Assembly: GCA_964344175.1 (NCBI GenBank)
Contig: CAYFMI010000002.1
Coordinates: forward strand, 23,206 to 87,205
Direction of reading: 5' to 3'
DNA from: NIOZ-UU35 sp964344175
Lineage (GTDB): Bacteria; Chloroflexota; Anaerolineae; Anaerolineales; UBA11858
DNA: 64,000 bases
Shown: positions 54,496-63,072 of the stretch, piece after piece
Position numbering within the stretch: the first letter of the stretch is position 1
Layout of the letters: the number at the start of each line of letters is the position of its first letter
Notes under the pieces: generated by a model
Database searches by the model: none
Seen by the model: the letters and a program-made list of their open reading frames with translations, nothing else
What the model was told of the DNA's origin: nothing
Position numbers and translations under genes: made by a program

Positions 54496-54523
54496 TTGAC
54501 ATATATTCTTCTTGTATTATAGT
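54496..54523 (+). promoter_or_regulatory. Promoter of the second PadR gene
   Basis: TTGACA (54496-54501) is followed after 16 bases by TATAGT (54518-54523); TAGTAT two bases on is an alternative. The following AT-rich stretch (to about 54540) is partly symmetric and may be an operator. The start codon is at 54552. Confidence 0.6.
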
Positions 54524-54551
54524 ATAGGTATCATATAACATAGGAAAACAT

Positions 54552-55109
54552 ATGTCACTTAAACACGCTATTCTTGGATTTCTCAGTTTTAAGTCCCTCA
54601 GCGGATATGACCTTAAAAAGGTCTTCGATAACTCTGTGCGTCACTTTTGGCCGGCCAATCAAAGCCAGATCTACCGCACCCTGGCGCAAATGGCGAAGGC
54701 GGGCCTGCTCGAAATCGAGGTGATCAAACGCGATGACCGTCTCGATATGAAAATCTACCATCTCAGCGAGGCGGGGCGCGCCGAACTGCATCGGTGGCTG
54801 GCAACCCTCCAACCTCCGCAGGATTTTCGCGAACCCTTCCTGATTCAGGTTTTCTTTGGCAGCCACCTCAGCGATGAAGAACTACTTGACCTGCTGCGTC
54901 ACAAAGTTCAGGCTACCCAGGAGGCGCTGGATACCTTCAACGTAATCTACAACGCTAATATTGCCAGGCAGCCCGAAGATCAGCGGGCGTTTTTTCTGAA
55001 TATGCTCACGTTGGATTACGGCGTCAAGGGCAGCCAGGCTGAACTGGAATGGCTCCATAAAGCCATTCAGCAGATTGAAACCAAAACATTTGATCCGACC
55101 CAACTTTGA
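54552..55109 (+). CDS. PadR-family transcriptional regulator (second)
   Basis: 185 residues with the same layout as the PadR at 51565: winged helix (LGFLSFKSLSGYDLKKVF, HFWPANQSQIYRTLAQMAKAG, KIYHLSEAGRAELHRWL) and a helical C-terminal part. It is 12 bases upstream of two CPBP protease genes and probably regulates them. The two PadR proteins look like paralogues. Confidence 0.92.
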   Translation: MSLKHAILGFLSFKSLSGYDLKKVFDNSVRHFWPANQSQIYRTLAQMAKAGLLEIEVIKRDDRLDMKIYHLSEAGRAELHRWLATLQPPQDFREPFLIQVFFGSHLSDEELLDLLRHKVQATQEALDTFNVIYNANIARQPEDQRAFFLNMLTLDYGVKGSQAELEWLHKAIQQIETKTFDPTQL

Positions 55110-55121
55110 TGAGATGTCGCG

Positions 55122-55970
55122 ATGAATAAAACGGTGCGCAATATCCTGATTATGACTATCTTTTCCGTTGGGGGGGGCTGGCTGGGCATCTGGCTGAACA
55201 GGGTCACGGGAAATACCCAACCGCCGATGCAAAGCCTGGGCGTTCTGGTTTGGCTGGTCAGCCCGGCGCTCTCTGGCATCCTGCTGCGGGCCTTCGGCGG
55301 CGATGGCTGGCAGGATGCCGGCTTCAAGCTGAACCTGATCTCGGGTTGGAAGTGGTACCTTGTCGCGCTGCTGGTTTACCCACTCGTGGCATTGCTGGTT
55401 TTTGGGGTGGGAGCCATCACCGGAGCGGTCTCTGCCGAAGGTTTCGCCGCGCAGGGGTGGGGCGCTTTTGCCTCGATCGTGGGCGTGGGCATTGCCGGCT
55501 CCCTGATGAAAAACATCTTCGAAGAATTTGCCTGGCGCGGCTATCTCACTCCCAGGCTGGAAGCCGCCAAAGTTCCCGCCTTACTCAATCACCTGATCGT
55601 GGGTGTGATCTGGTGGTCGTGGCATTTGCCATACTATTACTACTTCCTCGACCGCGCGGAACTGGCCCCCTACCTCACCGCGATCAACCTGACAACTTTC
55701 CTCCTGCTTGCCTTTATCGTTCAATTCCCCACCGCAATTCTCTTTGGCGAATTGCGTTTGCTCAGTGGATCGGTTTGGCCCGTGTATCTCCTGCACAATA
55801 TGATCAATGGCATCAGTCTGCCGCTGATTGCCTACGGCTTTATCGAGCGTCAGGGCCTGGCAGGTGTACTCCTTTCGCCTACCAATGAAAGCCTCCTGGC
55901 CGCCCTTTTGCTGGGAGCCGTGGGATTGCTGTTGTACAACTATCGCATACAGAAAAAAGGTAAAAAATGA
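55122..55970 (+). CDS. CPBP-family intramembrane metalloprotease
   Basis: 282 residues with about eight helices. The type II CAAX-protease/bacteriocin-processing motifs are complete: EEFAWRGYL (EExxxR, about 134-142), WWSWHLPYYYY (His) and LLHNMINGISL (HxxxN). These proteases act inside the membrane and are linked to bacteriocin self-immunity or protein maturation. The stop overlaps the start of the next CPBP gene by four bases. Confidence 0.9.
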   Translation: MNKTVRNILIMTIFSVGGGWLGIWLNRVTGNTQPPMQSLGVLVWLVSPALSGILLRAFGGDGWQDAGFKLNLISGWKWYLVALLVYPLVALLVFGVGAITGAVSAEGFAAQGWGAFASIVGVGIAGSLMKNIFEEFAWRGYLTPRLEAAKVPALLNHLIVGVIWWSWHLPYYYYFLDRAELAPYLTAINLTTFLLLAFIVQFPTAILFGELRLLSGSVWPVYLLHNMINGISLPLIAYGFIERQGLAGVLLSPTNESLLAALLLGAVGLLLYNYRIQKKGKK

Positions 55971-56686
55971 ACCTCTTCCTGGTTATTCTAATGGTTATCC
56001 TGGCGACCGTGGGGATCTTCGGTATCCGCAAACTGATCGCCTCGCTGAAGTTCACCGCTCACAAAGATCGATGGGTCGATCAGTACCTTAAATTTCAATC
56101 GATGCAATTGCTGCTGGCGCTCGTCTTCCTCGGCATCGTCTACCTGATCGCCCCCGATAACCTGGCCCGCTTCTTCCGGATTGGCGATCTGCACGCCCCC
56201 AGCAGCGGGATTCGCTGGTTGGGCATCGCCGCGGGCACACCCTGGTGGCAGATTGCCCTGACGATGGGGTTCTGGATTACGGTTGGCACAGGGATTTTTA
56301 TGTTTTTTCAGCTCAAACAGGTGGATGTGAACGTCAGCGTGCTGATCGCTGCATTCCCCTGGGTAATACTTTTATCGGCCATGAACGCATTTTCTGAAGA
56401 AGTCATTTTCCGATTGGGCGTGGTTTCTCCGTTAGATGGGATATTGCCAGCATCTGTGGTTGTGCTGATCTCAGCGGCTTTGTTTGGTATTCCACACTAT
56501 TTTGGCACGCCGGGCGGCATCATCGGTGCGCTGATGGCGGGATTCTTGGGCTGGTTGATGGCTCTTTCGCTGGCTGAGACTCAGGGCATCTTCATCGCCT
56601 GGGGCGTGCATTTTGTGCAAGATGTGGTTATTTTGTCCAGCCAGTATCTGATGAAAGATGCCCAGTCCGGTAGAGTTAATCCCTGA
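55967..56686 (+). CDS. Second CPBP-family intramembrane metalloprotease
   Basis: 239 residues, ATG in a four-base overlap with the first CPBP gene. Motifs are FSEEVIFRLGV (EExxxR), FGIPHYFGTPGG (His) and GVHFVQDVVI (HxxxD). The last motif has Asp in place of Asn, as in some members. It shares little sequence with its neighbour, so this is a tandem of two distinct family members under one PadR gene. No bacteriocin precursor is seen. Confidence 0.88.
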   Translation: MNLFLVILMVILATVGIFGIRKLIASLKFTAHKDRWVDQYLKFQSMQLLLALVFLGIVYLIAPDNLARFFRIGDLHAPSSGIRWLGIAAGTPWWQIALTMGFWITVGTGIFMFFQLKQVDVNVSVLIAAFPWVILLSAMNAFSEEVIFRLGVVSPLDGILPASVVVLISAALFGIPHYFGTPGGIIGALMAGFLGWLMALSLAETQGIFIAWGVHFVQDVVILSSQYLMKDAQSGRVNP

Positions 56687-56839
56687 GCGTTCTAAAATCT
56701 ATACTTGGGAGTGTTTCACGCGAAAGTTCGGCAAGAACCGCATCCCCTACTTGCGAGGAGATCAAATATATGGGCTATAATAAAGCCGATGGCATGACTG
56801 AAACTATACTGGCACAACACAACAACAGGTGCAGCGAAT

Positions 56840-57457
56840 ATGACGGAGCAATATTTTTATCCGAATATTTGGGGACGTAGTATTATCACTTCGGCAGAGG
56901 AAATTCTCGGTAAAAATGGGGTAAATGCATTGCTAAATTTTGCTGGTTTGCAGGCGTATATTGATAATTATCCGCCTGATAATATCGCCAAGGGTTTTCC
57001 ATTCTCACACGTTGCGCGTATTCAGCAAGGGCTTTACGATATGTATGGCGCAAAAGGGGCGCGTGTCTTTGCCATACGCGGCGGCGAGGAAACCTTCCAA
57101 CACAGTCTTTCGAAATACGACAAAGTGCAAAAAGCAGCCCGCGCGGCAATGGGACTTGGCTCCACCGATGTACGCGCAAAATTGGGGTTGCAATTCTTCT
57201 CAAAGTTTTTCAACACAGTCAGCGATCAAGTTGTGCGCATTGACGAGGACGATAATTATTATTACTGGGTTATTGAACGCTGCCCGATGTGCTGGGAACG
57301 TCAGAGTGCGGAGCCAGTATGCCATTTGGGAGTGGGAGTGCTGAAAGCGGCAGCCAACTGGGCAACGGAGCGCAATTTCCGTGTTCAAGAGATCAAATGC
57401 ACGGCCATGGGCGCTGAAGCCTGCGTTTACGCAATGGACAAGCAACCGATCGATTGA
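56840..57457 (+). CDS. V4R-domain protein
   Basis: 205 residues. The C-terminal half (about 125-200) matches the V4R (4-vinyl reductase) small-molecule-binding domain: RCPMCWERQ, PVCHLGVGVLKAAANWA, VQEIKCTAMGAEACVYAMDK. The four or five cysteines are spaced as in metal-binding V4R members. The domain occurs in BchJ and in regulators. Here it stands alone with an N-terminal helical part. Two -10-like boxes (56776, 56805) lie upstream. It is followed by a terminator. Confidence 0.8.
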   Translation: MTEQYFYPNIWGRSIITSAEEILGKNGVNALLNFAGLQAYIDNYPPDNIAKGFPFSHVARIQQGLYDMYGAKGARVFAIRGGEETFQHSLSKYDKVQKAARAAMGLGSTDVRAKLGLQFFSKFFNTVSDQVVRIDEDDNYYYWVIERCPMCWERQSAEPVCHLGVGVLKAAANWATERNFRVQEIKCTAMGAEACVYAMDKQPID

Positions 57458-57479
57458 ACGCCATATACCTGAGGCCAGG

Positions 57480-57505
57480 CCGGGAGCGCAATGCTCCCGG
57501 TTTTT
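57480..57505 (+). terminator. Intrinsic terminator after the V4R gene
   Basis: CCGGGAGC (57480-57487) pairs with GCTCCCGG (57493-57500) and is followed by TTTTT. Confidence 0.9.
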
Positions 57506-57511
57506 GTTTAA

Positions 57512-57551
57512 CATGACCGGCAATATGACCTCCGGCACTAGGAAAGATGAC
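57512..57551 (+). promoter_or_regulatory. ATGACC direct-repeat motif, copy 1, upstream of the ABC exporter
   Basis: Two ATGACC boxes start at 57513 and 57525 (period 12), followed by TCCGGCACTAGG and a GATGAC box. The same arrangement recurs at 59991-60030. It sits between the V4R terminator and the ABC ATPase start (57597). It may be an operator for the NarL-type regulator at 61567, which is inference. Confidence 0.5.
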
Positions 57552-57596
57552 TGGCATGGCGATAAAGTTTGGCAAGATCATTACAAGGAGCGATTC

Positions 57597-58538
57597 ATGT
57601 CGAACACAATCATGTTAGTACAAGATATTAATAAATCTTACGGCAACAATCATGCCGTCCGCGGCATTTCTTTTGAGATTCAACGCGGCGAAATTTTCGG
57701 CTTACTTGGCCCAAATGGCGCCGGAAAAACCACCAGCATTTCGATGCTGACCGGTTTGCTTGAGGCCACATCGGGCCGCGTACAAGTGGATGGCATACCC
57801 TTTGGTAAAAACGGCAAGGCTATTAAATCCAGATTAGGGTTGGTTCCGCAGGAATTAGCACTGTATCCTACGCTCTCGGCGCGTGATAATTTGATCTTTT
57901 TCGGGCGTATCTACGGGCTGCGAGGGGCGCGGCTCAAACAGCGTGTGAATGAAGCGCTGGAAATAGTGGGGCTATCGGACCGAGCCAACGACGCCATTGA
58001 AACGTATTCCGGCGGCATGAAGCGGCGCATCAATATTGCGGCTGGGCTGCTCCACGAGCCGGAGATTCTCTTCCTCGATGAGCCGACCGTGGGGGTTGAT
58101 CCTCAAAGCCGTAATGCGATCTTCGAGAGTGTCGAAGCCCTCAACCAGGCCGGTCTGACAATTCTATACACCACTCATTATATGGAAGAAGCCCAACGCC
58201 TGTGCGATCGAGTCGCCATTATGGACCGCGGCGAGATTATTGCGCTGGATTCACCAAAGGCCCTGATCGACGGTCTGGGCGGCGGCATCATTCGTCTGGG
58301 ACTGCACAACGGGCATGTGGACACGGTCAGCCAGCGCGGGGAGGCGCATCCTGCCATCACATCGATTAGCCGCATGGATGACATGATGATCGTTGAAACG
58401 AATCAAGCACAAGCGGCTTTAATGGGCCTGCTTGATATTACCAATCAACTCGATGTCCGCGTGACATCGTTGGAGATTTTAGAACCGAATTTGGAAACGG
58501 TGTTTTTATCGTTGACTGGAAAAAGTTTGCGAGACTGA
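57597..58538 (+). CDS. ABC-2 exporter ATP-binding protein
   Basis: 313 residues from the ATG at 57597 (AAGGAG site); the longer frame overlaps the V4R gene. Walker A is GPNGAGKTTS (about 42), the signature YSGGMKRRINIA (about 140), Walker B ILFLDEPTVGVD, followed by TTHYMEEA with the switch His. The C-terminal part is the typical DUF4162-like tail. The partner is the permease at 58569. Export of a lipid, drug or peptide is likely. Confidence 0.92.
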   Translation: MSNTIMLVQDINKSYGNNHAVRGISFEIQRGEIFGLLGPNGAGKTTSISMLTGLLEATSGRVQVDGIPFGKNGKAIKSRLGLVPQELALYPTLSARDNLIFFGRIYGLRGARLKQRVNEALEIVGLSDRANDAIETYSGGMKRRINIAAGLLHEPEILFLDEPTVGVDPQSRNAIFESVEALNQAGLTILYTTHYMEEAQRLCDRVAIMDRGEIIALDSPKALIDGLGGGIIRLGLHNGHVDTVSQRGEAHPAITSISRMDDMMIVETNQAQAALMGLLDITNQLDVRVTSLEILEPNLETVFLSLTGKSLRD

Positions 58539-58568
58539 CCAGTAACTAACAACCAAGCGGAGCGTATC

Positions 58569-59879
58569 ATGTTACACCAAATATTTGCCATAACTATCAA
58601 AGACTTGAAAATTCTCTTCAAAGACCGTGGGGGAATGATTGTATTATTTGCCATGCCAGCCATGTTCATTCTGGTGATGAGTACTGCCCTACAAAGCACT
58701 TTCCAGGTCGGCGGAGAAGATAATCCCGTTGATGTCCTGGTTGTCGATTTGGATCAGCCTGCCGAATATATCGATGGCGGTGAAACCCGTCTGGCGGGAG
58801 ATGTGCTTGCCGCCATGCAGCAGATTGGCGGCCTGAACTTAATCACCGAATGGGAGAGCGCGCCCATGACCCGCGCCCAGGCTGAAGCGCTCATTGCCAA
58901 TGGCGCATACCAACTGGCGATCATTTTTCCAGAAGATTTTTCGGCCCGTATTGTCAATGCCCTTGACGGTCACGATGCCGATTCGGTAGCCATCACCCTT
59001 GTGGTTGACCCCACTGCCGGGCAGCAAATGGTTGCCCCGGTGCAGGCTGCCATCAATGCGTATGCCAACCGCACCGCGGCCTATGCCCAGGCTCCCTACC
59101 GCATAAAGCTAGCCTTAACCGACGCGGCCGAGAATTTCCCGGTAGAGCAGATTCCTTTTGTGACCCAGGTGGGCGAAGCGCTGACCCATGAATTAATTGC
59201 AGTTTATGATCTAGGGGATATCGGCGGCGAGTCCGAAATTACCGTTGAACAAACCATCCCTGCTGAATTCAAAGTCACCGAATTCCCTGACGCAGTTGAG
59301 CAGAATGTGCCCGGTTACACCATCTTTGGAGTGTTCTTCATTGTGCAGGTGATCGCCACCAGTTTGCTTGGCGAAAAGCAGGACGGCACATTTCGACGAT
59401 TGTTGGCGGCTCCGCTTTCACAAACGGCGCTGCTGTTGGGCAAACTGTTGCCCTATTACCTGGTTAATTTGTTGCAAGTGAGCCTGATGTTTGCCATCGG
59501 CGCGTTGGTCTTTGATATGAACCTGGGCAGCGCCCCGTTGGCGCTTGTGTTAGTAACCCTGGCAACCGCGGCGGCGGCCACCGGGATGGGGCTGCTGGTA
59601 GCCGCCTTTGGAAAGACCCCTGAGCAAATTGGCGGTCTTTCCACATTGTTGGCACTGACGCTGGCTGCGGTTGGCGGCATGATGGTGCCAACCTTTGTAA
59701 TGCCGGAGTTCATGCAAACCCTTTCGAAAATCTCGCCCCACGCCTGGGCTTTGGCCGGGTATCAGGACGTGATTGTGCGCGGCCTCGGGGTGCAGGCGAT
59801 CCTGCCTGAGATGAGCGTCCTGCTCGGTTTCGCGGCGGTCTTCTTCACAATGGCTGTTTGGCGCTTCCGCTTTGATTAA
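58569..59879 (+). CDS. ABC-2 exporter permease
   Basis: 436 residues. One N-terminal helix (about 20-40), a large extracytoplasmic part (about 45-240), then five helices in the C-terminal half (TIFGVFFIVQVIATSLLGEK to AAVFFTMAVWRFRF). Segment EKQDGTFRRLLAAPLSQTALLLGK is typical of the YhhJ/DrrB group. It pairs with the ATPase gene 30 bases upstream and is followed by a terminator. Confidence 0.9.
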   Translation: MLHQIFAITIKDLKILFKDRGGMIVLFAMPAMFILVMSTALQSTFQVGGEDNPVDVLVVDLDQPAEYIDGGETRLAGDVLAAMQQIGGLNLITEWESAPMTRAQAEALIANGAYQLAIIFPEDFSARIVNALDGHDADSVAITLVVDPTAGQQMVAPVQAAINAYANRTAAYAQAPYRIKLALTDAAENFPVEQIPFVTQVGEALTHELIAVYDLGDIGGESEITVEQTIPAEFKVTEFPDAVEQNVPGYTIFGVFFIVQVIATSLLGEKQDGTFRRLLAAPLSQTALLLGKLLPYYLVNLLQVSLMFAIGALVFDMNLGSAPLALVLVTLATAAAATGMGLLVAAFGKTPEQIGGLSTLLALTLAAVGGMMVPTFVMPEFMQTLSKISPHAWALAGYQDVIVRGLGVQAILPEMSVLLGFAAVFFTMAVWRFRFD

Positions 59880-59881
59880 TC

Positions 59882-59918
59882 AAACAGGGTGTGCGAAGCT
59901 CTTTGCACACCCTGTTTT
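59882..59918. terminator. Hairpin terminator after the ABC operon
   Basis: AAACAGGGTGTGC (59882-59894) pairs exactly with 59905-59917, ending in TTTT. The permease stop is two bases before it. Confidence 0.85.
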
Positions 59919-59921
59919 GCG

Positions 59922-59984
59922 TTATCCCACACTATCCCACAAATATCCCACATTTTTCCACAAGGTTGCACTCACCTTTCCACA
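59922..59984 (+). repeat. Cluster of five TATCCCACA / TTTCCACA repeats
   Basis: TTATCCCACA (59922), CTATCCCACA (59932), TATCCCACA (59944), TTTTTCCACA (59953) and CTTTCCACA (59976) follow at 10 to 23 base steps. The last two resemble DnaA boxes; the first three carry one extra C. The 500-base gap 59880-60380 holds, in order, the terminator, this cluster, the ATGACC motif, a MITE, and about 170 bases without a recognised feature before the kinase gene. Confidence 0.55.
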
Positions 59985-59990
59985 ACGTCA

Positions 59991-60030
59991 TATGACCCAA
60001 GATATGACCTCTGGGACTGGTCAGTGTGAC
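59991..60030 (+). promoter_or_regulatory. ATGACC direct-repeat motif, copy 2, upstream of the two-component system
   Basis: ATGACC at 59992 and 60004 (period 12) is followed by TCTGGGACTGG and a GTGTGAC box, closely matching 57512-57551. The MITE at 60069-60208 separates it from the kinase gene at 60381. Confidence 0.5.
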
Positions 60031-60068
60031 CTTTCTATCCGTATCTTAAGGGTGGCAATTCACTCAGG

Positions 60069-60208
60069 CAGGGCTTTCTTAAAGTCGAAACGAAAAGTGC
60101 TTTTACCGCTGAGAGCGCAAAGAACGCAGAGAAAAATTTAAAAAACTCAGCGAACCCGGCGTTCTCTGCGGTAAATTTCTGGTATAGCACAAATTTAAGA
60201 AAGCCGTG
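60069..60208. mobile_element. MITE-like element, family A, copy 1 (140 bp)
   Basis: The ends CAGGGCTTTCTTAAA and (complement) CACGGCTTTCTTAAA match over 14 of 15 bases. Exact 10-base direct repeats TTCACTCAGG flank it (60059-60068, 60209-60218). The first 50 bases match the element at 63005. No reading frame for a transposase. The CAGGG terminus and 10-base duplication are like those of the ISAs1 family. Confidence 0.85.
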
Positions 60209-60380
60209 TTCACTCAGGTGAATATTCTTGATAGAATGTAAAGAACCCCCCTTCTGAGAAAAGATCGCCGAGATTCCTCAGCACAAGTTAGCCAAAGAAG
60301 CAGCAATGGGAGCGCTCTACTGGAATTTGAACAGAGTTTTTCGTAGTCATTTCATAGTGAGATCAAAGGTGAATTAACTT

Positions 60381-61565
60381 ATGCGCTCAGATAAAAGACA
60401 CGTATCGGATAATAAATTGATGCTTGCGGTCGGGTATCTTACCCTGATTGCGGTGGCGCTCTTGGGGTTCAATCTTCTCGATCCGGGCATGCCGCGCGCC
60501 GTTGGCCTGGGGCTTTTAATCATGTTTGGGGTGGCTTTTGCCATCGCCCCCCATGAAGAAGCAAGAACCTGGAAACTGCATCTCTATTTCATTGTGCAAG
60601 CTACCATTGTCACGGCGCTGATTGGTTTGCATCCGCAGTGGGGCGTATTCCCCATGCTGTTCTTCATCCTCAGCGCACAAGCCATGAGTGTCTTTCCGGA
60701 GCGGATCGGCTTTCAATGGGTGGGAATTTTCACCCTGGCCACGGGGATCGCGTTTTTAAAGATTGGGGATACCCTGGAAGCGATTCTCACCTTGCTGCCC
60801 TTCGCTGCAGGGTATTGGTTTTTCGCTGCGTTTGCGCGCGTGATGGCCTCTGCCGAAGAAGCCCGCAGGGAGAGCCAACGGTTGCTGACCGAGTTGCAGG
60901 TGGCACATCGGCAATTGCAGGACTACGCCGAACGCGTGGAGGAGTTGGCCGTCTCTGAAGAGCGCAACCGCCTGGCGCGCGAGATGCACGATACATTAGG
61001 GCACCGCCTGACAGTCGCCTCGGTGCAGTTAGAAGGCGCCCAGCGTTTGATTCCCAATGAGCCGGGTCGCGCGGCCGAGATGGTTGGCACCGTGCGCGAG
61101 CAGGTGCGCGAGGCTTTGAGTGAGTTGCGCAGCACAGTGGCAACCCTGCGAGAACCGCTGCAAACCGATTTAGCGTTGGGGAACGCTTTGTTACGGTTAG
61201 CGGCTTCCTTTGATGCCGCGACAGATTTGCGCGTTCACCTGACGGTGCCCCCGGAAGAATGTGTCTTACCCAGCGCTCACCGACTGACAATTTATCGCGC
61301 CGTGCAAGAAGCGCTCACCAATGCCCAACGCCACGCTCAGGCACAACAGGTATGGGTCGCTTTGGAATGTAATGAAGATAGTGTGACACTGCAAGTCAGC
61401 GATGATGGCATCGGCCTGCCGGAGGAAATTAGCCCGGCGAGTTTTGGTTTACTCGGCCTGCACGAGCGGGTGGCGCTTTTGGCGGGTACGTTGACCCTCG
61501 AGAACCGGCCTCAGGGCGGGGCAATGTTAGCCCTCAGGCTGCCGCTGCCAATGGAGGTGGCCTGA
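60381..61565 (+). CDS. Membrane-bound sensor histidine kinase (NarL/DesK type)
   Basis: 394 residues with an AAAGGTGA site. Five or six helices lie in residues 10-160. A coiled segment leads to the HisKA_3 motif ERNRLAREMHDTLGHRL (phospho-His about 203). The HATPase domain has VQEALTNAQRHAQA and SDDGIGLPEE with GLLGLHERVALLAGTL. It should phosphorylate the response regulator encoded immediately downstream (one base between). Related pairs often respond to membrane stress and control an ABC exporter, here at 57597-59879. Confidence 0.93.
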   Translation: MRSDKRHVSDNKLMLAVGYLTLIAVALLGFNLLDPGMPRAVGLGLLIMFGVAFAIAPHEEARTWKLHLYFIVQATIVTALIGLHPQWGVFPMLFFILSAQAMSVFPERIGFQWVGIFTLATGIAFLKIGDTLEAILTLLPFAAGYWFFAAFARVMASAEEARRESQRLLTELQVAHRQLQDYAERVEELAVSEERNRLAREMHDTLGHRLTVASVQLEGAQRLIPNEPGRAAEMVGTVREQVREALSELRSTVATLREPLQTDLALGNALLRLAASFDAATDLRVHLTVPPEECVLPSAHRLTIYRAVQEALTNAQRHAQAQQVWVALECNEDSVTLQVSDDGIGLPEEISPASFGLLGLHERVALLAGTLTLENRPQGGAMLALRLPLPMEVA

Positions 61566-61566
61566 C

Positions 61567-62226
61567 ATGACAACGAGAATTCGGCTCCTTCTGGTAGATG
61601 ACCAACGCCTGATGCGCGACGGTCTGCGCACCATACTAGAACTCGAAAATGATTTTGAAGTTATCGGCGAGGCCGAGAACGGCCAGGCCGGGCTGGATGC
61701 TTTTGAAGAACTGACCCCCGATGTGGTATTGATGGACATTCGCATGCCTGGCATGGACGGTGTTGAAGCCACCCGACGCCTGATCGAACGCTGGCCCGAA
61801 GCGCGGGTGATTATCTTAACAACCTTCGACGACGATGAATATATCTTCGAGGGGCTGCGCGCCGGAGCGCTGGGCTATTTGCTGAAAGATGTCTCCGGGG
61901 ACGAGTTGGCCGAGGCTATTCGCAAAGTGGCGGCCGGGGGCGCATTGATCGAACCTTCGGTGGCCCGCAAAGTCATCGCCGAATTTGCCCGCCTGGAACC
62001 GGCGGCGCGCCCGCTTAATGACGGCCTGGCTGACCCGCTCTCGGCGCGCGAAATTGAGATTTTGCAATTGCTAGCGCAGGGGCTTTCGAACAAGCAGGTT
62101 GCCAGCCGCCTACATCTGGCCGAGGGGACGGTGAAAAACTATGTCAGTAATATTTTTACAAAATTGGGAGTCAACGACCGCACGCAGGCCGCCCTGCGGG
62201 GACGCGAATTAGGTATGCTGGGCTGA
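61567..62226 (+). CDS. NarL/LuxR-family response regulator
   Basis: 219 residues. The receiver has the DD pair (LLVDDQRLMRDGL), the phospho-acceptor in VVLMDIRMPGMDG (about Asp58) and the Lys in LLKDVSGDEL. The C-terminal LuxR helix-turn-helix is LSAREIEILQLLAQGLSNKQ to GTVKNYVSNIFTKLGV. It is the cognate partner of the kinase just upstream and probably regulates the ABC exporter genes. Confidence 0.95.
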   Translation: MTTRIRLLLVDDQRLMRDGLRTILELENDFEVIGEAENGQAGLDAFEELTPDVVLMDIRMPGMDGVEATRRLIERWPEARVIILTTFDDDEYIFEGLRAGALGYLLKDVSGDELAEAIRKVAAGGALIEPSVARKVIAEFARLEPAARPLNDGLADPLSAREIEILQLLAQGLSNKQVASRLHLAEGTVKNYVSNIFTKLGVNDRTQAALRGRELGMLG

Positions 62227-62231
62227 TGAGA

Positions 62232-62939
62232 TTAGGTGCGCTTCGCTGCGGCCCACACGGTCAGCGCCAGCAGCACGAGCGTGACCATCCCCGATAGCGT
62301 GTGGGTCGCAGCGCCATTGTTGGGGATTTCAATTGCAGCAGGGGGCTGGGCGGTATGACCGCAGGCTTGGGGGGCAAAGCTTTCGTTGAGGGCGTAACTG
62401 ATGGTAACCCCCACCGTGAACAACTGATCTTCATACACCAGCAAAAATTGGCCCCGTTGGGTGATCGGTAGGATCACAAAGCCAGGGCGGGTGATGTCGC
62501 GCACATTGCGCTGTTCAATATGGGGAATCAGCGTCGTCAGGGATGTGGAATCCAGCCGCAGGGACGCGCCTGTCTCAACCACATAGGCCGCCAAAGCGGG
62601 CGCCCGCGCGGCTTGCAGAATCGCCTCCGGGGTCAGCTCTCCACTCAAGCCTTCGTCTGGCAGGGCCGCTTCGGCGGTGACAATCAACTCTCCCAGGGAT
62701 GAGGCCGCCAGCACATACAGCGGCGCATCTCCATGATTGACAATCGTAAGATACCCGTGCGCCACAACTTTGGGCGAAGGCGTTATTGTCAGCGTCGCTG
62801 GCAGTTCATCTGGAAGCACAAGCTGATACACTTCTGCAAACCAGTAGTCGGGCTGCGGCTGGCATTCCTGAGCATGCACACGGACGCTGAAGCAAGCACT
62901 AAGCAGTACTGCTGCCAGGGGGATGATGCGTTTGAGCAT
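62232..62939 (-). CDS. Exported protein with C-terminal membrane helix, unknown function
   Basis: 235 residues. The N-terminus has a signal peptide with a lipobox-like LLSAC at about 12-16. A C-terminal helix (SGMVTLVLLALTVWAAA) and a short basic end (AKRT) resemble a membrane anchor. The middle part looks like beta-sandwich sequence. The function is unknown. Its stop is convergent with, and five bases from, the response regulator stop. Confidence 0.65.
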   Translation of the reverse strand: MLKRIIPLAAVLLSACFSVRVHAQECQPQPDYWFAEVYQLVLPDELPATLTITPSPKVVAHGYLTIVNHGDAPLYVLAASSLGELIVTAEAALPDEGLSGELTPEAILQAARAPALAAYVVETGASLRLDSTSLTTLIPHIEQRNVRDITRPGFVILPITQRGQFLLVYEDQLFTVGVTISYALNESFAPQACGHTAQPPAAIEIPNNGAATHTLSGMVTLVLLALTVWAAAKRT

Positions 62940-63004
62940 GGGCTTATTGTATCGCGCCCGGCTTTACTATTTTGGTTGTGATGTTATTTCGGTTGCTAGC
63001 ACAT

Positions 63005-63072
63005 CAGGGCTTTCTTAAAGTCGAAACGAAAAGCGCTTTTACCGCTGAGAGCGCAAATTTAAGAAAGCCGTG
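63005..63072. mobile_element. MITE-like element, family A, copy 2, internally deleted (68 bp)
   Basis: Same termini as copy 1 (CAGGGCTTTCTTAAA ... TTTAAGAAAGCCGTG) and the same first 50 bases, but the middle 72 bases are missing. Exact 10-base duplications GCTAGCACAT flank it (62995-63004, 63073-63082). It has inserted into the 3' end of the C_GCAxxG_C_C gene and supplies its new stop. Confidence 0.9.

Noticed and set aside
55122..56686. Bacteriocin locus
   Set aside because: CPBP proteases occur in bacteriocin clusters, but no precursor peptide or dedicated transporter gene is adjacent.
57512..57551. CRISPR-like or MITE origin of the ATGACC repeats
   Set aside because: Only two full copies, direct and 12-base period, with no inverted termini or spacers.
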